This document shows positions 1 to 7,096 of a stretch of DNA of 64,000 nt, one piece after another; within the stretch, counting starts at the first letter, position 1, and each line of letters starts with the position of its first letter. This DNA is from an uncultured Pseudodesulfovibrio sp. Its GTDB lineage: Bacteria > Desulfobacterota > Desulfovibrionia > Desulfovibrionales > Desulfovibrionaceae. The position numbers and the translations under genes were made by a program. The stretch is from the NCBI RefSeq assembly GCF_963662885.1, contig NZ_OY760059.1, positions 558,001 through 622,000 on the forward strand. Direction: 5' to 3'. Below the pieces are notes generated by a model, which ran no database searches, was not told the origin of the DNA, and was given only the letters and a program-made list of their open reading frames with translations.

Positions 1-364
1 GGTCCAGGAGCACGGGCTCTGCGTCCAGGTACTCGTCCACAGCCGGGAAGAACCAGGTGGCCAGGGAATCGGCGTTGACGCCCACGGTCAGGGAGTCGAA
101 TCCGGCGTCATTCTGTCCCAGTCCTGCGCCCAGATCGTCTTCGAGCCGCCGCACCTGGCGGAAATGCTTGAGCATGGCCTGCCCGGCCACGGTGGGCCGG
201 GGCGGCGAGGAGCGCACCAGAAGCACGCACCCGGCCTGCTCCTCCAGCAATTTGACACGCTGTGACACGGCCCCCTGGGTCAGATGGAGCACCCGCGCGC
301 CTTTCTCGAACCCGCCTTCCCCAACCACGGCGGCAAAGGCCTCGACCAACTTGTAATCCAACAT
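1..364 (-). CDS. argP: LysR-family regulator, ArgP/IciA type (partial, C-terminus outside window)
   Basis: The first 121 residues of a LysR regulator are visible; the effector domain continues beyond the window edge. The protein opens MLDYKLVEAFAAVV and carries the winged-helix stretch HLTQGAVSQRVKLLEEQ, which is close to ArgP/IciA, the lysine/arginine-sensing activator of argO. It is divergent from a LysE/ArgO exporter at 595, the classic arrangement. No clear Shine-Dalgarno precedes the ATG at 364. A 7-bp-arm inverted repeat lies 7 bases upstream, which suggests autoregulation. The family is clear; the arginine/lysine specificity is inferred from the neighbour. Confidence 0.88.
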   Translation of the reverse strand, partial: MLDYKLVEAFAAVVGEGGFEKGARVLHLTQGAVSQRVKLLEEQAGCVLLVRSSPPRPTVAGQAMLKHFRQVRRLEDDLGAGLGQNDAGFDSLTVGVNADSLATWFFPAVDEYLDAEPVLLD

Positions 365-370
365 GTCCAA

Positions 371-389
371 TCATTAGCATCTCTAATGA
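371..389. promoter_or_regulatory. Candidate LysR/ArgP operator
   Basis: Perfect inverted repeat TCATTAG-CATCT-CTAATGA just upstream of the argP start. It contains a T-N11-A LysR-type core. Its placement over the argP promoter region suggests autoregulation, or shared control with argO, which reads the other way. Confidence 0.5.
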
Positions 390-520
390 ACACTGAAAAC
401 AATTAGTTTTACACCACAGCACCCCGTGTTTAGAACTCCATCAACAACAACCTGAACCAACACCCACCCTCCCCGCGAAGCGGCACTAAAAAGTTTAGGA
501 GGGAGAAGGGGATGGGGGTC

Positions 521-577
521 CGGGGGAAGGGGAAGAGGGAAGCCCTTTTCAAAGGGTTCCCTCTTCCCCTTCCCCCG
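521..577. repeat. Large intergenic hairpin in argP-argO gap
   Basis: A 21-bp perfect inverted repeat (521-541 with 557-577, purine-rich then pyrimidine-rich) encloses a second stem CCCTTT/AAAGGG (543-548 with 551-556), so the whole forms a stem of about 27 bp with one bulged G. The flanking bases 470-520 match the repeat at 48806-48870, and the end at 575-591 is the inverse of 48628-48641. It ends immediately before the argO ribosome binding site (GGAGG), so it could act as an attenuator as well as a repeat. Confidence 0.7.
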
Positions 578-594
578 GCCGCCGGAGGCATTCA

Positions 595-1206
595 ATGACA
601 CCATTCATACAGGGGTACGCCATGGGGGGCGGACTGATCGTGGCCATCGGGGCGCAGAACGCGTTCGTTTTGACGCAGGGTGTACGGCGCAACCATCATC
701 TGGCCGTGGCGGCCCTGTGCATCCTGTGCGACGGGCTGCTCATCGGCCTGGGCGTGACCGGAGTGGGAACGGTGGTGGCGTCCAACCCGACCTTGGGGCT
801 GGTGGCTGCCTGGGGCGGGGCGGCGTTCCTGGCGTGGTACGGGCTGGGCGCGCTGCGGTCTGCCTTGCGTGGCGGGGCCATGGAAACCCGGCAGGAGGTG
901 GAGCGTGGCTTGAAACCCACCCTGATCCTGACCCTGGCCGTGACCCTGCTCAATCCGCATGTCTACCTGGACACCGTGGTGCTCATGGGCTCGGTCAGCG
1001 GGCAATTCCCGGGCACGGCGCGCTATGCCTTTGGCCTGGGCGCGTTCGCGGCCTCGTTCACCTGGTTTCTGTGCCTGAGCCTGGGCGGTCAGGTCCTTGC
1101 GCCGCTGTTCTCCCGCGATCTGACCTGGCGTATACTGGACGGGGCCGTCTGTCTGACCATGTGGTCGATCGCCGCTTCTCTGCTTCGGCCCGTGCTCTTT
1201 GCGTAA
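595..1206 (+). CDS. argO: LysE/ArgO family amino-acid exporter
   Basis: 203-residue inner-membrane protein with about six hydrophobic segments, of normal length for LysE/ArgO. The N-terminal GGGLIVAIGAQNAFVLTQG and the LLNPHVYLDTVVLMGS motif are diagnostic of the ArgO (YggA) branch, which exports arginine or lysine. GGAGG sits 6 bases before the ATG. It is divergent from the ArgP-type regulator, so lysine/arginine-responsive activation is expected. The export substrate is inferred from family and context. Confidence 0.93.
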   Translation: MTPFIQGYAMGGGLIVAIGAQNAFVLTQGVRRNHHLAVAALCILCDGLLIGLGVTGVGTVVASNPTLGLVAAWGGAAFLAWYGLGALRSALRGGAMETRQEVERGLKPTLILTLAVTLLNPHVYLDTVVLMGSVSGQFPGTARYAFGLGAFAASFTWFLCLSLGGQVLAPLFSRDLTWRILDGAVCLTMWSIAASLLRPVLFA

Positions 1207-1283
1207 GGGGTGCAGGCCTTTCAGATCCGGCATAGCTGACTATATTATTTTTGATTTCCGACTATAATTATTGGAATATCCGC

Positions 1284-1568
1284 TTATTTCGTGTCATCGG
1301 CCCGTCCGTGTGAAAACAGCCGCTCCCAGTCCAGGGGGACGAGGCTGCGGCTGTTTCGCCACTGGAGATAGGCCCATCCTTCGGTGGGGATGGTTCTTAC
1401 CAGGACCTTGTTGACGAACTGCTTGCCGTCGTCGCCGCAGCACTTGCAGGCCCAGCCGCAGATGTCGCAGGTGCACCCGCCGGTTTTGACCATCTCCTTG
1501 TTGGTGCCGGAGTTGTCGCAACAGGCATCGCACAATCGCAAATGGGGTGAATCGGTATTTCTTGCCAT
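1284..1568 (-). CDS. Cysteine-rich small protein of unknown function
   Basis: 94 residues starting MARNTDSPHLRLC. The ATG at 1568 is preceded by AGGTGG at good spacing, so the longer reading from 1589 is not preferred. Eight cysteines lie in the first half (CDACCDN, then GGCTCDICGWACKCCGDDGK), a zinc- or iron-sulfur-like spacing. The C-terminal half carries a hydrophobic, Trp-containing stretch (EGWAYLQWRN). I do not recognise a family. It is divergent from the CULT protein at 1757, leaving a 188-base promoter gap. Confidence 0.65.
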   Translation of the reverse strand: MARNTDSPHLRLCDACCDNSGTNKEMVKTGGCTCDICGWACKCCGDDGKQFVNKVLVRTIPTEGWAYLQWRNSRSLVPLDWERLFSHGRADDTK

Positions 1569-1756
1569 GATCCACCTGTACGGACGCACCTGGAGAGGGT
1601 CAAGCCCGCTGGAGGCAAAGCCTTCGGAAAGCTCTGTCGGGCCGGGTTCCCCCGGCTATCCCCCGAAACTATGCGTTCATGAAGGAAATATCGCACGCTA
1701 TACGTTGAACTCGACCCAGGCCGGGGATGTCCGTATAACAATGGGGGAGGCCTCGT

Positions 1757-2218
1757 ATGACGTGTCAGTGCAGAACGCCGGAACGGGCGTTGCGGGAACA
1801 GGAAAACGAAACACCATCAAAGGGTGAACCGTCGGTCGACAACAACCGGGGTGAGTTTCTGGACGAGCGGTTGGAATCGGCAGATGCCGAGACCGGGGGC
1901 GTGCTCGTCTGCCGGGTGTGCCACAGCCGGATCACCCGGCGTGACCTGGGCATGGCGATCAACGGCAGCCGCCGACACGTGTTTTTCAACCCAGACGGAC
2001 TGGTCTTCGAATTGGGCTGTTTCGCTTCGGCCCGAAACCTGACCCCGGCCGGGCCCGAAACCGATGAGTTCACCTGGTTTCCGGGCTACCGCTGGCAGGT
2101 GGTGCTGTGCACCGGCTGCTCCACCCAGCTCGGCTGGCGGTATGTGGGCGCCGACGGCGGGTTTTTCGGGCTCATTCTCAAGGCGCTCATGGAAGAGGAA
2201 CAGGGGATTAAATCCTAG
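1757..2218 (+). CDS. CULT-domain (cereblon-like) zinc protein
   Basis: 153 residues. After a charged N-terminal 48 residues comes a CULT domain, the thalidomide-binding fold of cereblon (related to Yippee/Mis18/RMI4). Zinc cysteines are C52-x2-C55 and C118-x2-C121. The three tryptophans forming the aromatic cage in cereblon and its bacterial homologues are present in FTWFPGYRWQ and QLGWRY (W107, W113, W127). The intervening HVFFNPDGLVFELGCF also fits the family. GGGAGG precedes the start. Bacterial CULT proteins have no established physiological role. No signal peptide is seen, so it should be cytoplasmic. Confidence 0.82.
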   Translation: MTCQCRTPERALREQENETPSKGEPSVDNNRGEFLDERLESADAETGGVLVCRVCHSRITRRDLGMAINGSRRHVFFNPDGLVFELGCFASARNLTPAGPETDEFTWFPGYRWQVVLCTGCSTQLGWRYVGADGGFFGLILKALMEEEQGIKS

Positions 2219-2223
2219 GCCAC

Positions 2224-2252
2224 TGGCAAGCGGTCCCGGCTTGCGCTACACT
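2224..2252 (+). promoter_or_regulatory. Candidate leaderless promoter for HD protein
   Basis: TGGCAA, 17 bases, TACACT, then exactly 6 bases to the ATG at 2259. Transcription would start at or next to the A of the start codon. The -35 match is weak (3 of 6). Confidence 0.4.
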
Positions 2253-2258
2253 CGTTCC

Positions 2259-3047
2259 ATGGACACTCTCATCCTTCACTCCCTCCATTGGCTTGTGGAT
2301 TTCGGCCGTTCCTTTGAAGACCGTGCTTCCGAAGAACTTCGCGTCCGGGTCCGCCGCAAGATCATGCATCCCATGCGTGTGCTTGCCCATGTCCGCCACA
2401 TCATAGAAGAAGAGCGTCCGTCTTCCGAGCTGGCCCTGGCTGCGGAAGTCGCGGCCATCCTGCACGATACCGGACGCTTCGCCCAACTGGTGGACCGACG
2501 GACCGCCGATGACGGGCAGGAATACGACCACGGCGAGGAGGGCGCGCGCATACTGTCCGAGTCCGATGTGCTGGACGGTCTTGATACACATTGGCGGCAG
2601 GTGGTTCTCGAAGCCGTACGTCTGCACAACAAGGCCGCCCTGCCCGAGGACATGGACCCTGACGCGCGCATGGTGACCGAAATGGTCCGGGACGCGGACA
2701 AACTGGACGCGGTACGCAACAGCGTGAACGGGTTGCTGCACAAGGAGTTGACCGGTAGGGCGATCAAATACGGCGTCACCGTGCATCCCACCGAGGTCTC
2801 TCAGGACACGGTCCGCCGGACCAGGGAGCGCAAGCTCATTCCGTACTCCTCCATGCGCTGGTCCAACGACTTCGTTCTGTTCCTCTGCGCTTGGGTCCAC
2901 GACCTGCATTTCCGCTATGCCTACAACCGGCTGATCGACACCGGCCACTTCGAGCAGTTGCTGGAACTGCTTCCGGACCAGGGAGTGTTCCCGGAGCTCA
3001 AGGATCAGCTTCGCGCCGATCTCCACCGGTTTGCCCGGGAAGGCTGA
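2259..3047 (+). CDS. HD-domain phosphohydrolase
   Basis: 262 residues. The HD signature is seen as H37/H44, then ILHDTGRF (H69-D70), and a later conserved Asp in MVRDADKLDAVRN. Proteins of this group hydrolyse nucleotides or cyclic nucleotides; the substrate is unknown. The start is the ATG at 2259 rather than the longer reading from 2064, because the latter overlaps the CULT gene and lacks similarity. There is no Shine-Dalgarno; a TACACT hexamer ends 6 bases before the ATG, suggesting a leaderless message. Confidence 0.82.
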   Translation: MDTLILHSLHWLVDFGRSFEDRASEELRVRVRRKIMHPMRVLAHVRHIIEEERPSSELALAAEVAAILHDTGRFAQLVDRRTADDGQEYDHGEEGARILSESDVLDGLDTHWRQVVLEAVRLHNKAALPEDMDPDARMVTEMVRDADKLDAVRNSVNGLLHKELTGRAIKYGVTVHPTEVSQDTVRRTRERKLIPYSSMRWSNDFVLFLCAWVHDLHFRYAYNRLIDTGHFEQLLELLPDQGVFPELKDQLRADLHRFAREG

Positions 3048-3059
3048 ACCGGGCCGGGG

Positions 3060-3089
3060 TTGACCCTGCTCAAGGGGCCGGGATACACC
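3060..3089 (+). promoter_or_regulatory. Candidate leaderless promoter for YigZ-family gene
   Basis: TTGACC, 18 bases, TACACC, then 5 bases to the ATG at 3095. No Shine-Dalgarno lies between. Confidence 0.45.
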
Positions 3090-3094
3090 GTCCC

Positions 3095-3706
3095 ATGGCC
3101 GACAGATATCCCATACCAGCCGCCCTCCATCGGGTGGAGCAGACCATCAAGCGCAGCCGGTTCATGGCCTCCCTGGGCCACGCTCCGGACATGGACACGG
3201 CCCGCGCCTTTGTTGCGGCAATCAAAGAGGAATTTCCGGACGCCACGCACAACTGCTGGGCCTTCAACGCCGGTCCGCCGGGTGATACGGCCTGCGTGGG
3301 CCTGAGTGACGACGGCGAGCCGAGCGGCACGGCGGGCAAGCCGATGCTGAGTGTCCTACTCCACTCGGGCGTGGGCGAGATCGCGGTGGTGGTCACCCGC
3401 TGGTTTGGCGGGACCAAACTCGGCACCGGCGGTCTGGTCCGGGCCTATGGCGGGCTGGTCAACCTTGGGCTGGAGACGCTGCCCCTGCGTGACATGGTCG
3501 TGACCAGACGTCTTGACGTATCCCTTCCCTATCCATCCGTGACCTTGTTCAAGAGGATGTTGCCCGATTTCGAGGCCGATGTGGTCGAGGAGGCCTTCAG
3601 TGACGTGGCCGGATTTACCGTGGAGTTGCCCGAGGAACGAGTGGGCGCATTCACGCTTGCTGTGGGCGAATTGACCGGAGGACGCGCGGAAATACACGAA
3701 AAATGA
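3095..3706 (+). CDS. YigZ/IMPACT family protein (UPF0029)
   Basis: 203 residues, the usual length. The IMPACT N-terminal fold shows KRSRFMASLGHA, THNCWAF, GLSDDGEPSGTAGKPML and VTRWFGGTKLGTGGLVRAYG, all signature blocks of YigZ. A C-terminal ferredoxin-like UPF0029 domain follows from about residue 135. Eukaryotic IMPACT modulates GCN2; the bacterial role is uncertain, perhaps ribosome- or nucleic-acid-linked. The start at 3095 is chosen because the family begins here. It lies 47 bases after the HD gene but has its own -35/-10. Confidence 0.92.
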   Translation: MADRYPIPAALHRVEQTIKRSRFMASLGHAPDMDTARAFVAAIKEEFPDATHNCWAFNAGPPGDTACVGLSDDGEPSGTAGKPMLSVLLHSGVGEIAVVVTRWFGGTKLGTGGLVRAYGGLVNLGLETLPLRDMVVTRRLDVSLPYPSVTLFKRMLPDFEADVVEEAFSDVAGFTVELPEERVGAFTLAVGELTGGRAEIHEK

Positions 3707-3799
3707 TGGCTCCACCGGTTGCGGACCTCCCGGAAAATGGGCTAGCCTAAACTAGGCTTTTGATAATCCGGGGTAACAGCAAGGTGAAGAGCAGGTTCC

Positions 3800-4246
3800 A
3801 TGTCCACACAGAAATTGCGAGCGATTTATAAGCAACTAACCGACAAAATTGATATCTCAAAAGAAAAAGCCCTGTTTGAAGTCACGGAGTTGAAGGCAGA
3901 CCTCAACGAACTCCAACGACATCTTTCCGGTCGCAAGAAACACACCGATCTCCAGCCGGAGGACCTGTTGCGTTCCGCCTACGAGATCGCCCAGTTTCTC
4001 CGCGACATGCAAAAGCGCCAGGAAATTCTGGCCGAACTGGAAGGCGTGGCCGCCGAGACCGAGGCCGAGGAGTATCTGCTTTCAAGAGGGGCCAAGCTTC
4101 TGACCCGTCCTGCAGGCTGGCACTTCCAGACATCCAAGGAACGGTTCCTGCTTCACGAGTCCGATATGGTGGAGGCCGCAGCCGAGCTGCGCAAGCTTTT
4201 GGCCGCGGGCAAACGGCTCAAAAAGCCCGCCAAGAAGAAAAAATAG
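3800..4246 (+). CDS. Hypothetical charged coiled-coil protein
   Basis: 148 residues, strongly helical and charged (KEKALFEVTELKADLNELQRHL; EILAELEGVAAETEAEEYL), ending in a polylysine tail (KRLKKPAKKKK). There are no membrane segments, signal peptide or cysteines. The basic tail might bind nucleic acid, but I recognise no family. A short inverted repeat AGCCTA-aac-TAGGCT followed by Ts (3744-3760) lies upstream and may end the YigZ transcript. The gene stands alone before lemA. Confidence 0.7.
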   Translation: MSTQKLRAIYKQLTDKIDISKEKALFEVTELKADLNELQRHLSGRKKHTDLQPEDLLRSAYEIAQFLRDMQKRQEILAELEGVAAETEAEEYLLSRGAKLLTRPAGWHFQTSKERFLLHESDMVEAAAELRKLLAAGKRLKKPAKKKK

Positions 4247-4345
4247 CCATATTCCTGACAATCCTCCCGGCCCGCCTTGACTTTCGCGTTGCCGGGCGCA
4301 TCTTGTAGAACATTGAAGACAACCCCAACAAAGGGAAAACAAGCC

Positions 4346-4945
4346 ATGCTCAAACGACTTGTCACGGTCCTTGCGGCCCTGTTCATCGCAACCTCCCTGG
4401 CCGGATGCGGCTACAACTCCATGCAGCAGCAGGAGGAAGAGGTCTACGGCGCGTGGGCCAACCTGGAATCAGCACTGCAACGCCGGGCGGACCTGATCCC
4501 CAACCTGGTGGAGACAGTTAAGGGTGCGGCGGGCCATGAGAAATCCACCCTGACCGCCGTGGTCGAGGCGCGCGCCAAGGCTACCCAGACCACACTCACT
4601 CCGGAGATGCTGACCGACAAGGCCGCCCTGGCCAATTTCCAGGCCGCTCAGGGGCAGCTCTCCTCGGCCCTGTCCCGGCTCATGGTCGTGGTCGAGCGCT
4701 ACCCGGACCTCAAGGCCAACCAGAATTTCCTGGCTCTTCAGCACCAGCTTGAAGGCACCGAGAACCGTATCAACGTGGCCCGTCAGCGCTACAACGAGGC
4801 GGTGAAGACCTTCAACTACTCCATCCGCAAGTTCCCGAACTCCCTGACCAACTCGTTCCTGCTCCACCTGGAGCGCAAGGAATTCTTCGAGGCCGATCCG
4901 GGTGCCAAGACCGCGCCCAAGGTCAACTTCGGGTCCGAGTCCTAG
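4346..4945 (+). CDS. lemA: LemA family lipoprotein
   Basis: 199 residues. The N-terminus is a lipoprotein signal with lipobox LAGC (C21). The LemA domain follows, with the family blocks EEEVYGAWANLESALQRR, ADLIPNLVETVKGAA, RYPDLKANQNF and TENRINVARQRYNEAVKTFN. LemA proteins form helical bundles at the membrane and usually sit next to TPM-domain genes, as here (TPM gene 13 bases downstream). Function is unclear; a link to membrane-protein quality control is proposed for the pair. Confidence 0.93.
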   Translation: MLKRLVTVLAALFIATSLAGCGYNSMQQQEEEVYGAWANLESALQRRADLIPNLVETVKGAAGHEKSTLTAVVEARAKATQTTLTPEMLTDKAALANFQAAQGQLSSALSRLMVVVERYPDLKANQNFLALQHQLEGTENRINVARQRYNEAVKTFNYSIRKFPNSLTNSFLLHLERKEFFEADPGAKTAPKVNFGSES

Positions 4946-4958
4946 GCGGGGCAGCACG

Positions 4959-5729
4959 GTGCGTTTCCTCAAAACCAATCTGTCGGTCCTGGCCACGGCT
5001 CTGCTCCTGGTCCTTGGCCTGTGCGCCACGGCCTTTGCCCTGGACGTGCCCCCGTACACCACGCGGGTCAACGACCTGGCCAAGATGATGTCTCCGCAGA
5101 CCCGGCAGAGCCTGGAGACCCAACTGGCCGCCCTGGAGGAGTCGGACTCCACACAGGTGGCCGTTCTGACCGTGCCGTCCCTTGAGGGCGACGCCATCGA
5201 GGATTTCTCCATCCGCGTGGCCGATGCCTGGAAGGTCGGCCAGAAGGACTTCGACAACGGCGTCATCCTCCTGGTCAGCAAGGAGGACCGCAAGATCCGC
5301 ATCGAAGTCGGTTATGGCCTCGAAGGGCGGCTCACCGACGTTCTGGCCGGGCAGATCATCGACAACATCATCACTCCGCAGTTTAGGGCCGGTCGGTTCA
5401 ACCAGGGCTTCCTTGAAGGCGTCACCGCCATCACCGGAGCCGTGCGCGGCGAGTTCACGGCCCTGCCCAAGAAGCGCAAGAGCAAGCTCAATATCCTGGC
5501 CATTCTCATCGGGCCCATGATCTTCATCATCCTGCTGACCGAGAAGTTCGGCCGCCGCCGTATTCCCGGTGCGACCGAGGGGGCCAACACCATCCGGCGC
5601 AGCGGCCCCGGCTTCATCTACATGCCCGGCCCGCGCATCGGCGGAGGCGGCGGCTTTGGCGGCGGAGGCGGATTCGGCGGTTTCGGCGGCGGCGGATTCG
5701 GAGGCGGCGGCGCCTCCGGAGGCTGGTAG
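4959..5729 (+). CDS. TPM-domain membrane protein (YgcG-like) with Gly-rich tail
   Basis: 256 residues from a GTG start; the annotated alternative start at 4902 lies inside lemA. There is a signal peptide ending near AFA-LDV, then a TPM (DUF477) domain at about 30-165: VNDLAKMMS, DFSIRVADAWKVGQ, NGVILLVSKEDRKIRIEVGYGLEG. A transmembrane segment lies at about 175-195. The tail is almost pure Gly-Phe and ends GGGGASGGW. TPM proteins cooperate with LemA; some bind metals or have phosphatase-like activity. It probably faces the periplasm. Confidence 0.9.
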   Translation: MRFLKTNLSVLATALLLVLGLCATAFALDVPPYTTRVNDLAKMMSPQTRQSLETQLAALEESDSTQVAVLTVPSLEGDAIEDFSIRVADAWKVGQKDFDNGVILLVSKEDRKIRIEVGYGLEGRLTDVLAGQIIDNIITPQFRAGRFNQGFLEGVTAITGAVRGEFTALPKKRKSKLNILAILIGPMIFIILLTEKFGRRRIPGATEGANTIRRSGPGFIYMPGPRIGGGGGFGGGGGFGGFGGGGFGGGGASGGW

Positions 5730-5732
5730 CCC

Positions 5733-5978
5733 GTGTCGGTGGATGCGGGCATGGGATTCTGGAAGGGGTTCTTTCTGATCTTCTTACTGTCCCTGCCCGT
5801 GCTGTTGACCATCAGCGACGTGGTTCACCGGCTTCTGGTGGGCATGAAACTTCCGCCCTGGTACACCCTTTTCGGCCTGCTCAACCTGATTCCCAGGCGG
5901 CTTGGCGGAAGGGGCGGCAGTTCCTTCAAGGGTGGCGGCGGCGGATTCGGGGGCGGCGGCGCTTCCGGAGGCTGGTAA
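5733..5978 (+). CDS. Small membrane protein with TPM-type Gly-rich tail but no TPM domain
   Basis: 81 residues from the GTG at 5733, or 75 from the ATG at 5751. One hydrophobic segment (FLIFLLSLPVLLTIS) is followed by a basic linker and a Gly tail ending GGGGASGGW, the same last nine residues as the TPM protein just upstream. It looks like the membrane anchor and tail of a TPM protein whose catalytic domain is missing. The next gene is a TPM domain that lacks such a tail, so this may be a split or rearranged paralogue. Confidence 0.7.
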   Translation: MSVDAGMGFWKGFFLIFLLSLPVLLTISDVVHRLLVGMKLPPWYTLFGLLNLIPRRLGGRGGSSFKGGGGGFGGGGASGGW

Positions 5979-5995
5979 AAAAACAAGGACAACCC

Positions 5996-6634
5996 ATGCG
6001 CAACGCGGAAACATTTCTTACTCAGGCGGAACAGGACTCGCTCGTCGAGTGCGTCAAGAAGGCCGAATCCTCGACCTCCGGCGAGATCGTGCCGGTCATC
6101 GCGACCATGAGCTACGAGTACCCGAGGGCCGGGCTCATCGGCAGCCTCATCTTCGGAGCGCTCGCAGCCGTGGCCCTGACTCTGGCCTTGGGGCGCGAGG
6201 ACATGTGGGTCTTCCTGGCCCTGTTCCTGGCATTGTTCTTCTGTTTTTCCCGCCTGTTCGACGCCATCCCGGTCCTCAAGCGCCCGTTCATCTCCAAACG
6301 CGAGATGCACGAGGAAGTGGCCGAGGCGGCCTTTACCGCCTTCCATGCCCACGGTCTGCACAACACCCGCGACAAGACCGGCATCATCCTCTACGTCTCG
6401 GTTTTCGAGCGTTCGGTACAGGTCCTGGCCGACAAGGGGATCAACGATCTGGTCAACCCCCTGGCCTGGGAAGAAGTCGTCACCATGGTCACGAGCGGTA
6501 TCCGCGCGGGCAAGCCCGGCGAGGCCTTGTGCAAGGGCGTTACCCGTTGCGGCGAGATGCTTACCGAGCGGTTTCCCATCAAGTCTGACGACACCGACGA
6601 ACTGCCCAACCTGATCATCGAAAAAGCGGACTAA
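5996..6634 (+). CDS. TPM-domain membrane protein without Gly tail
   Basis: 212 residues. Blocks such as VKKAESSTSGEIVPVIATMS, KTGIILYVSVFERSVQVLADKGI and PLAWEEVVTMVTSGIRAG mark the TPM/DUF477 family. Two hydrophobic segments (about residues 45-60 and 68-85) are inserted after the first strand. AAGGA precedes the ATG. It closes the lemA-TPM-small protein-TPM cluster (4346-6634), in which gaps are 3-17 bases, so they are probably one transcript. Confidence 0.87.
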   Translation: MRNAETFLTQAEQDSLVECVKKAESSTSGEIVPVIATMSYEYPRAGLIGSLIFGALAAVALTLALGREDMWVFLALFLALFFCFSRLFDAIPVLKRPFISKREMHEEVAEAAFTAFHAHGLHNTRDKTGIILYVSVFERSVQVLADKGINDLVNPLAWEEVVTMVTSGIRAGKPGEALCKGVTRCGEMLTERFPIKSDDTDELPNLIIEKAD

Positions 6635-6720
6635 GCCCCGCAACGTCACTCAAGGGTCACGCACCCTTCATACTCCCGTAACGCCGGTCTGGTCTCCTGT
6701 GTCAAACATGGAGGTCCGTC

Positions 6721-6933
6721 ATGTGTGCCGCCGTCCCGGTTGCGCTCCTGTTGCTCGTCATCCTCGCCGCGCTCACTTTTCTGCGCCTGTCCAGGCCCGC
6801 GCCCAACGCCCAGCTCCTGACCCGGCTTCTCGATTCTCTCGCTCACGATTCCAAACGGACCGGCCAGCACCCATCCGTGTCTTTCGAGTCTACCTCCACC
6901 CCCATCCGCACAGGCAAAGCGGGTACGGCCTGA
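6721..6933 (+). CDS. Small single-span membrane protein
   Basis: 70 residues. A perfect GGAGGT lies 5 bases before the ATG. The N-terminus is a hydrophobic anchor (VPVALLLLVILAALTFLRL) and the rest is polar, Ser/Thr-rich and low complexity. No family is recognised. A terminator-like hairpin follows at 6964. Confidence 0.55.
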   Translation: MCAAVPVALLLLVILAALTFLRLSRPAPNAQLLTRLLDSLAHDSKRTGQHPSVSFESTSTPIRTGKAGTA

Positions 6934-6963
6934 CCAACCGTCCCGACGTGCCATTGCGAACTC

Positions 6964-6997
6964 GGCGCGCCTTCCCTCGGGAGGGCGCGTCTCTTTT
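6964..6997 (+). terminator. Rho-independent terminator-like hairpin
   Basis: Stem CGCGCCTTCCC (6966-6976) pairs with GGGAGGGCGCG (6979-6989) with one wobble, followed by TCTCTTTT. It probably ends the transcript of the small membrane protein. Confidence 0.6.
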
Positions 6998-7096
6998 GGG
7001 CGGAGCCTGTGGATGTTGGCTGAAGTTGTCGGAGCGCGCGGCCACCCGAAAGGGGCTTTCGGAGTTACCGTTTCGAACCGTGTGGGGCGTGCCGTC

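Noticed and set aside
5640..5729. Possible DNA repeat at the Gly-rich coding end of the TPM gene
   Set aside because: The repetition follows from Gly-Gly-Phe coding and recurs as protein tail; no independent DNA repeat is needed.
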